A DNA stretch of 21,496 nucleotides from a virus: positions 1 to 21,496 of the IMG/VR virus record IMGVR_UViG_3300019880_000010. One strand, 5' to 3'. A program made the position numbers and the translations under genes. Below the pieces are notes generated by a model, which saw only the letters and a program-made list of their open reading frames with translations, had not been told where the DNA came from and did no database searches. Below, piece after piece: positions 13,808-21,088 of this stretch (position 1 is its first letter; every line of letters starts with the position of its first letter).

Positions 13808-16009
13808 ATGGCCGAGATCGATGTAGGCACACTCCGCGCGGTCCTCAGTCTCCAGGACCAGTTCAGCGGCCCGATCGAAGATGCCTCCAAGAGGCTCGGC
13901 TTCATGGGTACGGCCCTTGGGGTTATCACGGGGGCGGCCGCTGCTGCCGTCGGGAGTATCGCGGCGACGACAGGCGCCGTCGTGGCGCTTGGGATGCGTG
14001 GTGCCGAGGTCAACGACGTTCGGGACGCCTTCGCGCAGCTGACCGCCCGAGCTGGCGAGTCGGCCGACGTGATGTTGGGCAAGCTCCAGGAGGGGACACT
14101 CGGCACCATCAGCAACTTTGATCTGATGAAGATGTCGAATGCGGCCCTCAGCACCGGTCTCGTGAAGAGCGCCGACGACATGGGGACCTTGGCGCAGGGC
14201 GCTCAGCTCCTCAGCGATCGCACCGGGACCGATCTTTCATCGGCCTTCGAAACCTTGACTGGTGCGATGGCCACGGGCCGGGCCGGCGGCCTGAAGCAGC
14301 TCGGCCTCTTCGCCGACACGGACGTAGCCGTCAAGAGGTATGCCGACTCCCTGCACCTTTCCGTTGGTGACCTGACCGACCATCAGCGGGCCGTGGCCGC
14401 GAGCCAGGCCATCCTCGGGGCACTGAAGGGGGAACTAAATGCAGCGGGCCCGGCCCAGGTCGACTTCGGCGACCAGGTCAATCGCTCGAAAGTCGCCGTC
14501 TTGAACCTCGTCGATGGCATCTCGTCGGCCGTCGCCTCTAGCCCGGCACTGGTGGCTGCGGCCGGGATGATCGCCGACGGCCTCAAGGCCATGGCGGACT
14601 GGGTGGGCAAGAACCAGCAGGCAATCCGAGAGCTCGTTTCCGACGGCCTAGTGAAGCTCTCTGGGGGCCTCAACATCGCCCTGGTGGCCATCGGGGCGAT
14701 CAACGAAGGATTCCGGATCACACGGGTTGCCCTGATCGATCTGACGGGGTTCCTAACGAAAGCTGCCTTCGGCTTCGAGTTCTTGCAGAAGGTGAAGGAT
14801 CACCCTCTCGAAGTGGCGACGGCCTTCGAGGATCTGACCGCTAAGGTTCAGGCCACCGACGTTGTCGTGGCGGAGATGACCAACTCCGCGAACGAGCAGG
14901 CCGGGAGCTTCGCCGGCCTCATCGAGAAGGTCGGCATGGCAAATGCAAACTTTGCCATGTTGGCCGCAACGACCGGAGCCGTCACCGAAACGGTGAAGAA
15001 GCTCCCGCCCGTCATCCGTGATCTTGGGGATCAGCTCAAGGAGGTAGGGGCCTTCGAATGGTCCACGGCACAGATGGATGCGTTCGCACAGAAGACGCAG
15101 GACGACATGGTGGCGATCGCCGGGAAGTGGACGGAGTTCCAGAACCAGATCACGCTCGCAAGCCTCACTGGACTCGACCAACGGCTCGCCGACATCGACA
15201 TCCACAAGCAGGCCGAGATCGACAGCCTGACGGCGCTCTATGGGACCGATTACCCGGAGCTTCTCGCCATGCTCGTGGGGGAGGTCCAATCGGCCTACGC
15301 CCTCACTGCGAAGGCCGCCATGGATGCCGCGGCAACGCAAGAAGCGGCCGCTCACCATGCTGGCGATACTCAGATCGACGTGGCGAAGAGGGTCCTGGAG
15401 AATGCCCTCCAGTCCGAATTCGAGATCGCGGCCTGCGTCGATTCGACCGAGGCTGAGATCCGGGCGGCACATCAGAAGACGGCCGACGCGAAGGAAGCTC
15501 TCGACAAATTGAGCAGCGCTTCGGCGGTGGGCCACTTCCTGATGATCGCCGAGGCCGCGTCGTCGATCCTGCGGTCCCTCTTCGGAAAGAACAAGGCCGC
15601 CGCTATCGCGGCTGTGATCATCGACGTCGCCGCCGGAGTAGTGAAGTCGTTCGCCCAGTACGGCTGGCCATGGGGCTTGGTGCCTGCGGCCGCGATCGTC
15701 GCTGCTGGCGTGGCGAATGTCGCGAAGATTCGGAGCGCCGATTCTGGTTTCGCCGAGGGCACGCCCGGGACGGCCTTCATGGATTTCGGTCGTAGCACTG
15801 CGGTGAACCTTCACCAGAAGGAAGCCGTCATCAACATGAAGCAGGGAGGCACCCTCGCGGGGATGATCGGTGACGAGATGCGGGGGGCCGGTGGCGGCGA
15901 CCCAGCGATGCTCGGCGAGCTTCGCGGACTCCGCGACGATCTCCTCGGAGTGCTGCCTGGCCTGCTCGCGCGCTCCGTCCGTGATGCCCGCCAACTGAGC
16001 GCGGCATGA
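13808..16009 (+). CDS. Tail tape measure protein
   Basis: A 733-residue protein that sets tail length and leaves the tail at DNA ejection. It starts MAEIDVGTLRAVLSLQDQFS, followed by a hydrophobic Ala/Gly region (ITGAAAAAVGSIAATTGAVV) and the family-typical section LSDRTGTDLSSAFETLTGAM and LKQLGLFADTDVAVKRYADS. Long helical regions fill the middle. Near residues 595-640 is a strongly hydrophobic segment (AAAIAAVIIDVAAGVVKSF, then WGLVPAAAIVAAGVANVAKI), probably the membrane-active part. The end is FAEGTPGTAFMDFGRSTAVN...LHQKEAVI. No lysozyme or peptidase domain is seen. At about 0.15 nm per residue a tail near 110 nm is expected. Confidence 0.92.
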   Translation: MAEIDVGTLRAVLSLQDQFSGPIEDASKRLGFMGTALGVITGAAAAAVGSIAATTGAVVALGMRGAEVNDVRDAFAQLTARAGESADVMLGKLQEGTLGTISNFDLMKMSNAALSTGLVKSADDMGTLAQGAQLLSDRTGTDLSSAFETLTGAMATGRAGGLKQLGLFADTDVAVKRYADSLHLSVGDLTDHQRAVAASQAILGALKGELNAAGPAQVDFGDQVNRSKVAVLNLVDGISSAVASSPALVAAAGMIADGLKAMADWVGKNQQAIRELVSDGLVKLSGGLNIALVAIGAINEGFRITRVALIDLTGFLTKAAFGFEFLQKVKDHPLEVATAFEDLTAKVQATDVVVAEMTNSANEQAGSFAGLIEKVGMANANFAMLAATTGAVTETVKKLPPVIRDLGDQLKEVGAFEWSTAQMDAFAQKTQDDMVAIAGKWTEFQNQITLASLTGLDQRLADIDIHKQAEIDSLTALYGTDYPELLAMLVGEVQSAYALTAKAAMDAAATQEAAAHHAGDTQIDVAKRVLENALQSEFEIAACVDSTEAEIRAAHQKTADAKEALDKLSSASAVGHFLMIAEAASSILRSLFGKNKAAAIAAVIIDVAAGVVKSFAQYGWPWGLVPAAAIVAAGVANVAKIRSADSGFAEGTPGTAFMDFGRSTAVNLHQKEAVINMKQGGTLAGMIGDEMRGAGGGDPAMLGELRGLRDDLLGVLPGLLARSVRDARQLSAA

Positions 16010-17529
16010 GTACCGTCACGACCCTGGTGGAGATGGACTTCGGCGCCGGGTACGTGGACGTGACTCCGGACGTAGTCGGTTCTATCGATGTCCGATACGG
16101 GATCAGCGGGACCGGCCCGCTCGACCGTGTCGCGTCCACCGGGACGATGAGGCTCAGCCTCGACAACTCGGAGTTCAATTCGGCGCAGCTCCTCGGCTAC
16201 TACTCCCCAGGAAACGTAAACCGCCGTGCCGGCTTCGGGATCGGGATCAAGTGCCGGCTCACTCTGACCTTTGCTTCGGTTCCCTATACGCGGTTCATAG
16301 GGACGATCGACTCGATCCGACCGACGCCCGGGGTCGGCCTGGAGCGCAGGACCGAAGTAGTGGCCGTGGACTGGCTGGACTACGCGGCACGGTGGCGGCT
16401 GAGCGGTATCCCGATCCAACTCAACCAGGTGAGCAGCGACATCTTCTCCACGATTATTGCGAGCATGCCCATCGCGCCATCGTCCATTGCTATCGCGCCC
16501 GGGAAAGATACCTACGCCTACGCCCTTGACAACGCCAAGTCGGGCCAGGCGACGGCGCTGTCGGAGTTCCAGCGCATCGCCCAGTCCGAGCTTGGCTTCA
16601 TCTACATCGTCGGCGACCAGATACGGTTTCTGAACCGACACGTCAGGATGGCGAACACAGTCAACCAGTTCATGCTCGACCAAACCATCGGACTCGAGGC
16701 CTCGCGCTCGCGCGGCCAGATCCTGAACCGGGTTCAGGTGGTGGTATACCCGCGCCGGGCAGACGCCTCTCTGGTCGTGCTGTTCACGCTGGACACGCCC
16801 TTTCAGGTTGCGCCCGCCCAGGTGGTCACGATCAGGGCCTCATACACGGATCCGACGTTGCGCGCGGAGAAGGTTGGCGCGACGGAGCTGGTGGCGCCGG
16901 TAGCCACGACCGACTACGTGATGAACGTGGCCGCCGATGGCAGCGGAGCCGACCTTACGGCCAACTTCTCGGTGGTAGCGATCTTCGGCGCGAGCGAGGT
17001 CCACTTCACGGTCACAAACAGTGGGAGCCAATCCGGCTTCGTGACCAAGCTCCAGTGTCGGGGAAAGGGCGTCTACGACTACTCGACCGCCATGGGCGAA
17101 GCCAAGGACACGGCGAGCATCGCCCAGTACGGCGAAAACGCTCTCACCTTCGATATGTTCTATCAGAATGACCCCGAGCGCGGCGCCCAGGCCGCGGCCT
17201 ACATCCTGAACGTCTACAAGGGCGAGGGGTCTTTCGTCCAGAGCGTTTCATTCCCGGCCAGCAGGAGCGATGCCCTGATGGTGGCAGCCCTCGGCATGGA
17301 GATCAGCGACCGGGTCGGGATCCGGGAGACGGTGACGGGGCTGACCGATGACGGGCCAGGGACGACCGTCCTCGGCCACCACATCCAGAACATTGCGCTG
17401 ACGATCGAGCCGGACGGCATTCTCTGGTGCACGTGGGGACTCTGCCCGGCGGACGCGGCGGCATATTGGATTCTGGGCCAGGCCGGTGCGTCCGAGCTCG
17501 ACGCGACCACCAAGCTGGGATTTCTGTGA
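16006..17529 (+). CDS. Tail tip/hub-like protein
   Basis: A 507-residue protein coupled to the tape measure by an ATGA overlap. The N-terminal part (about 1-130) has the distal-tail style pattern DVTPDVVGSIDVRYGISGTG, LDRVASTGTMRLSLDNSEF and RFIGTIDSIRPTPG. The middle contains an insert-like beta domain. The later section VTKLQCRGKGVYDYSTAMGE, with SIAQYGENALTFDMFYQNDP, and a C-terminal GHHIQNIALTIEPDGILWCT are seen in baseplate hub-type proteins of siphophages. It probably joins the tail tube to the receptor-binding part. No peptidase or lysozyme motif is evident. Exact equivalence to Dit or Tal cannot be decided by eye. Confidence 0.75.
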   Translation: MSTVTTLVEMDFGAGYVDVTPDVVGSIDVRYGISGTGPLDRVASTGTMRLSLDNSEFNSAQLLGYYSPGNVNRRAGFGIGIKCRLTLTFASVPYTRFIGTIDSIRPTPGVGLERRTEVVAVDWLDYAARWRLSGIPIQLNQVSSDIFSTIIASMPIAPSSIAIAPGKDTYAYALDNAKSGQATALSEFQRIAQSELGFIYIVGDQIRFLNRHVRMANTVNQFMLDQTIGLEASRSRGQILNRVQVVVYPRRADASLVVLFTLDTPFQVAPAQVVTIRASYTDPTLRAEKVGATELVAPVATTDYVMNVAADGSGADLTANFSVVAIFGASEVHFTVTNSGSQSGFVTKLQCRGKGVYDYSTAMGEAKDTASIAQYGENALTFDMFYQNDPERGAQAAAYILNVYKGEGSFVQSVSFPASRSDALMVAALGMEISDRVGIRETVTGLTDDGPGTTVLGHHIQNIALTIEPDGILWCTWGLCPADAAAYWILGQAGASELDATTKLGFL

Positions 17530-17540
17530 AGGGGATGGGC

Positions 17541-17756
17541 ATGCGATACGAGATCATCCTGACGGAAGTCGAGGGTGCGACGTCCGGCGTGAGCGTCGAA
17601 GCTGAGGCCTTGCCGCGGTTCGGCGAAGCGGTCCACGTCGAGGGCTTCGCTGGTGGCATCGTCAGGTCAGTGACGCATATCGTGTCGCCGGGGTTGCCGT
17701 GGAAGGCGCGGACCGAGGTCCGGCTCTTCCCGGCGGAAGTGCTCGCGGGCAAGTAG
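17541..17756 (+). CDS. Small tail-associated protein of unknown function
   Basis: The frame is open from further upstream, but ATG 17541 has AAGGGG (17529-17534) at correct spacing, giving 71 residues: MRYEIILTEVEGATSGVSVE, then ALPRFGEAVHVEGFAGGIVR and a terminal WKARTEVRLFPAEVLAGK. GTG 17526 and ATG 17535 are weaker alternatives. It is a small all-beta protein, lying between the hub-like gene and the fibre-like gene, and its stop directly precedes the next ATG. No family recognised. Confidence 0.6.
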   Translation: MRYEIILTEVEGATSGVSVEAEALPRFGEAVHVEGFAGGIVRSVTHIVSPGLPWKARTEVRLFPAEVLAGK

Positions 17757-18197
17757 ATGTCCTGGACAGAGCCGCCTCGGACGTGGGTGGCCGGGGAGCT
17801 CGTCACCGCTGCCCTCTGCAACACCCACATACGGGATCAACTGGCTGCGCTTCGGGCCATCGCGACGCCCATCAGCCGGGGTGGCGTCGTCGTGAACTCC
17901 AATGGGATCGCGGTGGCCATCAATGTGATCTGCTGTCGCATGACCCTAGCCTGCACGGTGGCCAACGTTCGGGGCTACCGAGTGGCCGGGACCGGTGCCA
18001 CGATCAACGCGCGGAAGAACGGGGCGTCGAATCATCTGTCATCGGCGCTCTCCCTCACCTCGGCGGATACCTGGATGGACGGGGGCTCGGTGCAGAACAC
18101 GGCCTACGCCGTCGGGGACAAGCTCGAGATCATGGTGGTGACCGCTACCGGTGGCCCGACGCAGATCGCCGTACAGGTTGATCTCGTACTGACGTAG
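17757..18197 (+). CDS. Tail fibre-like/receptor-binding candidate
   Basis: A 146-residue protein. The N-terminus SWTEPPRTWVAGELVTAALC followed by NTHIRDQLAALR is a well-known attachment motif at the start of many phage tail-fibre and tip proteins. The rest is beta-rich: GGVVVNSNGIAVAINVICCR, VRGYRVAGTGATINARKN and a final TQIAVQVDLVLT, resembling a jelly-roll head domain. Together with the following gene it is a candidate for host recognition. The N-terminal motif supports virion attachment; receptor binding is inferred. Confidence 0.7.
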   Translation: MSWTEPPRTWVAGELVTAALCNTHIRDQLAALRAIATPISRGGVVVNSNGIAVAINVICCRMTLACTVANVRGYRVAGTGATINARKNGASNHLSSALSLTSADTWMDGGSVQNTAYAVGDKLEIMVVTATGGPTQIAVQVDLVLT

Positions 18198-18209
18198 GGG
18201 AGGGACATC

Positions 18210-18860
18210 ATTCCGACCGTCACCGATCACCCATCGGCCGAGGGATCCGTCACCAACTGGGCCCTGGGGGCCGGGGCCTCGAAGGTAGCCGCGGTGGCTT
18301 CGAACGACGGGGATACATCTTACATTTTCAAGACCGGCACCCCGGCCGTCGCTCAGCGCTACACGTTCCCGGCCATACCAAACGACGCGGAGGACCCGAT
18401 GGTGCAGGCAACCATCGAGGCCAGAGCCTACTATTTCTCGGCGAGTTCCACCCTCTACCTCGACTGGGATAGCGCCTCCGATGCCGGCCGCACGGAGACC
18501 AACAACCTGCCCTACATCCTCTACACCCGAACGATCTCGACGCCCACCAAGGCCGCCGGGAACGGAGAGCACGGAGTCACGCACTCCGGGATCTCCGGCC
18601 TCTCGGAGAGTCGCGTCACTGAGATATTTCGCACCGTCGACATCGTCTTCGCCAACAGGGCATTTATCCTGATCATGGATCTGGTGGCGCCGCTGATCGG
18701 TGTGGGCCTCACCCTCGCGGAGATGCCAGGGCTCGCGCGGGAGTTGGACCGCTGGCGGCCGGTGGGTGGTATCTGGCGGCGGTTCGCGCTGAAGCCCGAC
18801 GAACTGCTCATCGCCTGGGAGGCGTGGCGGGCGCCGCGTCAGAGGTACGTGCTGCTCTAG
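18210..18860 (+). CDS. Tail-tip/fibre structural protein with probable ATT start
   Basis: The earliest standard start in frame is GTG 18294, but the frame is open from the previous stop and codes for a natural N-terminus PTVTDHPSAEGSVTNWALG before it. GGAGG at 18199-18203 stands 6 bases before ATT 18210, so ATT is the likely start (216 aa); ATC 18207 is the alternative. The beta-rich first part includes VAAVASNDGDTSYIFKTGTP and TIEARAYYFSASSTLYLDWD. The C-terminal part, GLTLAEMPGLARELDRWRP and a final WRAPRQRYVLL, resembles the ends of virion proteins in related phages. It is the last gene of the plus-strand operon. Confidence 0.65.
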   Translation: MPTVTDHPSAEGSVTNWALGAGASKVAAVASNDGDTSYIFKTGTPAVAQRYTFPAIPNDAEDPMVQATIEARAYYFSASSTLYLDWDSASDAGRTETNNLPYILYTRTISTPTKAAGNGEHGVTHSGISGLSESRVTEIFRTVDIVFANRAFILIMDLVAPLIGVGLTLAEMPGLARELDRWRPVGGIWRRFALKPDELLIAWEAWRAPRQRYVLL

Positions 18861-19408
18861 CGGTGGGCCCGGTCGAAGTCGAGGGCCTTGTTCCGCTCCC
18901 GGATGTTGTGGACGGCACAGTACCCGCGCGTGAGGACAGAGGCGACGGCGGCCACCTTCGCCCACTTGCGGATCGCGGGCTTCTCGCTGTGTAGGCCCCA
19001 GGTGATGACGCCCAACTCGGCCGCACTCCACGCTAGGCGCCCGCCGAAGGACTGCATCCCCGGCGTCCGGTTCTGTTCCCACGCCGGCCGCGGTTTGTAG
19101 CCCGGGGTCGTGAGCCCGTCCAGGACGAGCACACGCTCGGTGGTGACCTGGTCGGCGACGATCGCGCCGGCAACCGCGGCGCTCCAGAGGTGGGCGTCGC
19201 GGGCGTCGTAGCCGCGGACGGGCGTGACGAGCTGCACGGCGGGCAACGGCGGGCCGCAGGGCTCGGCCTGGGCGACACCGGCAAGGGACAGCACGAGGAT
19301 GCAAGTGGACGCTGAGCGGTGCCAGATTGGTGCCACTTTGCGCTGCGACTCGGCCTGTTTCTGGCGCGTGCGAAGGTTGCAACCTGCTGATTCTACGTGT
19401 TGGGCCAT
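18857..19408 (-). CDS. Secreted or membrane protein of unknown function
   Basis: The minus-strand frame from ATG at 19406-19408 gives 183 residues. A signal-peptide core (STCILVLSLAGVAQA, cleavage near residue 48) is preceded by an unusually long leader. GTG at 19334-19336 (residue 25) would give a normal signal peptide and a 159-aa product, and may be the true start. The mature part has three moderately hydrophobic helices (LWSAAVAGAIVADQVTT, GRLAWSAAELGVITWGLHS, WAKVAAVASVLTRGYCAVHN). Stop codons of this gene and the tail gene interlock in CTAG 18857-18860. I do not recognise a family. A lysogenic conversion or lysis-related role is possible but unsupported by any motif. Confidence 0.6.
   Translation of the reverse strand: MAQHVESAGCNLRTRQKQAESQRKVAPIWHRSASTCILVLSLAGVAQAEPCGPPLPAVQLVTPVRGYDARDAHLWSAAVAGAIVADQVTTERVLVLDGLTTPGYKPRPAWEQNRTPGMQSFGGRLAWSAAELGVITWGLHSEKPAIRKWAKVAAVASVLTRGYCAVHNIRERNKALDFDRAHR
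19372..19384 (+). repeat. Direct repeat copy 1 (GAAGGTTGCAACC), palindromic core
   Basis: GAAGGTTGCAACC contains the perfect palindrome GGTTGCAACC (19375-19384). A 12/13 matching copy lies 55 bp downstream. Next to an integrase operon such repeats may be integrase or excisionase binding sites. Confidence 0.5.
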
Positions 19409-19426
19409 GTTTCACCATGGCCAGCG

Positions 19427-19439
19427 GAAGGTTGAAACC
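19427..19439 (+). repeat. Direct repeat copy 2 (GAAGGTTGAAACC)
   Basis: This copy differs by one base from the repeat at 19372-19384. It lies inside a larger inverted repeat, GCGGAAG 19424-19430 with CTTCCGC 19457-19463. A separate hairpin, GGCCATG 19403-19409 with CATGGCC 19416-19422, lies between the two copies. Confidence 0.5.
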
Positions 19440-19440
19440 G

Positions 19441-19465
19441 ATTCGATTCCTACCCGCTTCCGCCA
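19441..19465 (+). other. attP: Candidate attP core: 3' end of a tRNA-Ser-like gene
   Basis: The stretch carries a T-loop-like ATTCGATTC and ends CGCTTCCGCCA, which is exactly the 3' acceptor strand, discriminator and CCA of bacterial tRNA-Ser genes such as E. coli serT. No 5' half of a tRNA precedes it; only the 3' fragment is present, as in attP sites of phages that integrate into tRNA genes. It sits in the only non-coding stretch beside the integrase operon. One extra base relative to a regular tRNA T-arm/acceptor spacing is a weakness. Confidence 0.42.
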
Positions 19466-19488
19466 GCTATCAAGGGTTTAATGCAAGT

Positions 19489-20007
19489 TTAGGGCCCTGG
19501 GGACGTCCCGGTGCCACCTTCGCGCAATCGCCGTTTGCCGTTCAAGAGAGGCTTTAGCTGCTCGATCAGGTTCGCCTCAAGCGCACGCGCCCCCTCGCTG
19601 TCGATGCACCGAATGATCTGGAGGCTGTCGCCGATAAGGATCGACTGGAGACGATGATGCCTTGGGTCCAGCGGCCGCAGCAGGCCCTGTGATGACATGC
19701 CGACGTACAGGGCTTCCGAGTTGCGCGACCAGAGATAGACGAGCGGTCCGCGAAGGATTTGGATCTGGTGCCCGGTGAGGGTGAAGACGGTCCCCTTCGC
19801 CTCTCTTGCCGCTTTGTGTGTGGCCATCCCCTCCTTTAGTGCCAGTTCCGCTTCCTCGCGAGTGAAGAATCCACCCTTGCGAATCTTCTTCCCCATCTTC
19901 CTGTCGTGGTACGTAAACGACCATCGAGTGCTTCGACAGGCTTCGCCGGTCTTCTTACTTATTCTGGTGCGCTGGTAAACCGATCCGGAGCCGTAGACCT
20001 TGTTCAT
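19489..20007 (-). CDS. Arm-binding-like domain fused to GIY-YIG nuclease domain
   Basis: A 172-residue protein starting at ATG 20005-20007, overlapping the integrase stop by ATGA. The frame is open further upstream but antisense-free evidence favours this coupled start, with the N-terminus MNKVYGSGSVYQRTRISKK. Residues 5-70 read like the three-strand plus helix arm-binding domain at the front of tyrosine integrases (WSFTYHDRKMGKKIRKGGFF, TREEAELALKEG). Residues 86-156 resemble GIY-YIG: GPLVYLW (Y91), ALYVGMS (YVG at 101-103), basic RPLDPRHHR, and ALEANLIEQLKPLLN with E144 or E149 and N156. No integrase core is present. A DNA-nicking or att-site accessory role is inferred; the nuclease fold call is moderately strong. 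Confidence 0.7.
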   Translation of the reverse strand: MNKVYGSGSVYQRTRISKKTGEACRSTRWSFTYHDRKMGKKIRKGGFFTREEAELALKEGMATHKAAREAKGTVFTLTGHQIQILRGPLVYLWSRNSEALYVGMSSQGLLRPLDPRHHRLQSILIGDSLQIIRCIDSEGARALEANLIEQLKPLLNGKRRLREGGTGTSPGP

Positions 20008-21083
20008 CTGAACGTTCTCACCTTCCGCGTCCCAGGCAACTTCCCCACATAGGCCGCGGTTCGAAGAATCGCCTCCCGAATATCCTCGGTCGAGGTGATG
20101 TTGTAGCGGTCGAACGTCGAGCGCGTCCGGTGGCCGCTGATGCGCATGGCCACCGTGTAGTCCGTCCCGCCCCTGATGAGGTTGCGCAGGGCGGTCCTGC
20201 GGAGGTCGTACGGGCGCAGGGAAGGGGGAAGGCCCGCCGTCTTCAGCGCATCGCGCCAGAGCTTCACGTAGCTCTTCACGGGCTGCCCAGGCTGGAGGCG
20301 GCTGGTCCGATGGAAGATGAGCGAGGTGTCCAGCCGCCGGGCCTTCCAGCGCCGGTCCATGATGGTGCGCAGTGGGCCCTCGAGGGCGATCACCCGGCCA
20401 CGCCGCCCCTTGTCGTCCTTCGGGTCGAGGTTGATCGTCTGGGCCTCCCGGTCCACGGTCGCCCACGTCAAAGACCGGATCTCCCCCGGGCGCATCCCCG
20501 TCCAGGCAAACCACTCGAGGAAGTCCCGGACATCGGGGTCGGCGATCGCCCGGAGCAGCGCTTGCAGGTCGCCCTTGCCCAGGAAGCCCTGGCGGGCGTT
20601 CTGGACCTTCAGGAGGGGGACGTAGGGGATGGCCTTGAGTTTCGCCGGGGTCGAGCGCGCGGCGAGGCGGAAGGCTTGCCGGAGACGCTCGCACTCCCGG
20701 TTGACCGTGGCGGGCGCGCGCCCGAGGTCGAGCCGCTCCTGCTGGTAGGCCCGGATGCTGGCGGTGTCGAGCCGGGCCGCTTGGCGGTGCCCGAGCTCCT
20801 CGCGGAGCGTCTTCAGGTGGGAGCGGATCTTCCCGAGGCCCGCCACTCCCCGGAGCCGGAGGTCCGCGTCAAGGTCCGCGAGCAGCTCCTTCACTGTGAC
20901 GCCGCGCTCGGCCGGGGAGGTGTACTCGCCGCGTTCCCTGGTCTTGCGGAGCCGGCCGAGGCGCTTCTCGGCAATCACCCGGTCCGTGGTCTTGAGGGAC
21001 TCGCGGACGCGGCGGCCATCGATCACGCCGAGGTCCGCGTACCAGATGCCGCGCTTCCGGTAGAGCCGGGGGTCACCACGCAT
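20004..21083 (-). CDS. int: Tyrosine recombinase phage integrase
   Basis: A 359-residue integrase that would join phage and host attachment sites. The N-terminal arm-binding part is PRLYRKRGIWYADLGVIDGR with LKTTDRVIAEKRLGRL. A SAM-like core-binding region spans about 60-160 (TVKELLADLDADLR, DTASIRAYQQERLDLG, TVNRECERLRQAF). The catalytic domain has R198 in TGMRPGEIRSLTW, a beta-hairpin lysine (K222 or K225) in DPKDDKGRRGRVIAL, R295 in PYDLRRTALRN, H318 in SGHRTRSTFDRY and nucleophile Y327. The box II histidine is replaced by Y292. The start ATG 21081-21083 follows the lipoprotein stop by 5 bases, and the stop overlaps the GIY-YIG gene, so the three genes form one transcription unit. Confidence 0.95.
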   Translation of the reverse strand: MRGDPRLYRKRGIWYADLGVIDGRRVRESLKTTDRVIAEKRLGRLRKTRERGEYTSPAERGVTVKELLADLDADLRLRGVAGLGKIRSHLKTLREELGHRQAARLDTASIRAYQQERLDLGRAPATVNRECERLRQAFRLAARSTPAKLKAIPYVPLLKVQNARQGFLGKGDLQALLRAIADPDVRDFLEWFAWTGMRPGEIRSLTWATVDREAQTINLDPKDDKGRRGRVIALEGPLRTIMDRRWKARRLDTSLIFHRTSRLQPGQPVKSYVKLWRDALKTAGLPPSLRPYDLRRTALRNLIRGGTDYTVAMRISGHRTRSTFDRYNITSTEDIREAILRTAAYVGKLPGTRKVRTFR

Positions 21084-21088
21084 TCAGG

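Noticed and set aside
18039-19418. Minus-strand 459-aa frame across the tail end and the secreted gene
   Set aside because: Arg/Pro-rich shadow overlapping real genes on both strands; no domain or signal seen.
19375-19465. A complete tRNA-Ser gene
   Set aside because: Only the 3' acceptor/T-loop-like end is present; no matching 5' acceptor strand, D-arm or anticodon arm can be formed at the right distance.
20008-20694. Upstream extension of the GIY-YIG frame to 401 aa
   Set aside because: The extension runs inside the integrase gene in another frame, is Pro/Arg/Gly-rich, and the coupled ATG at 20007 begins a sensible domain.
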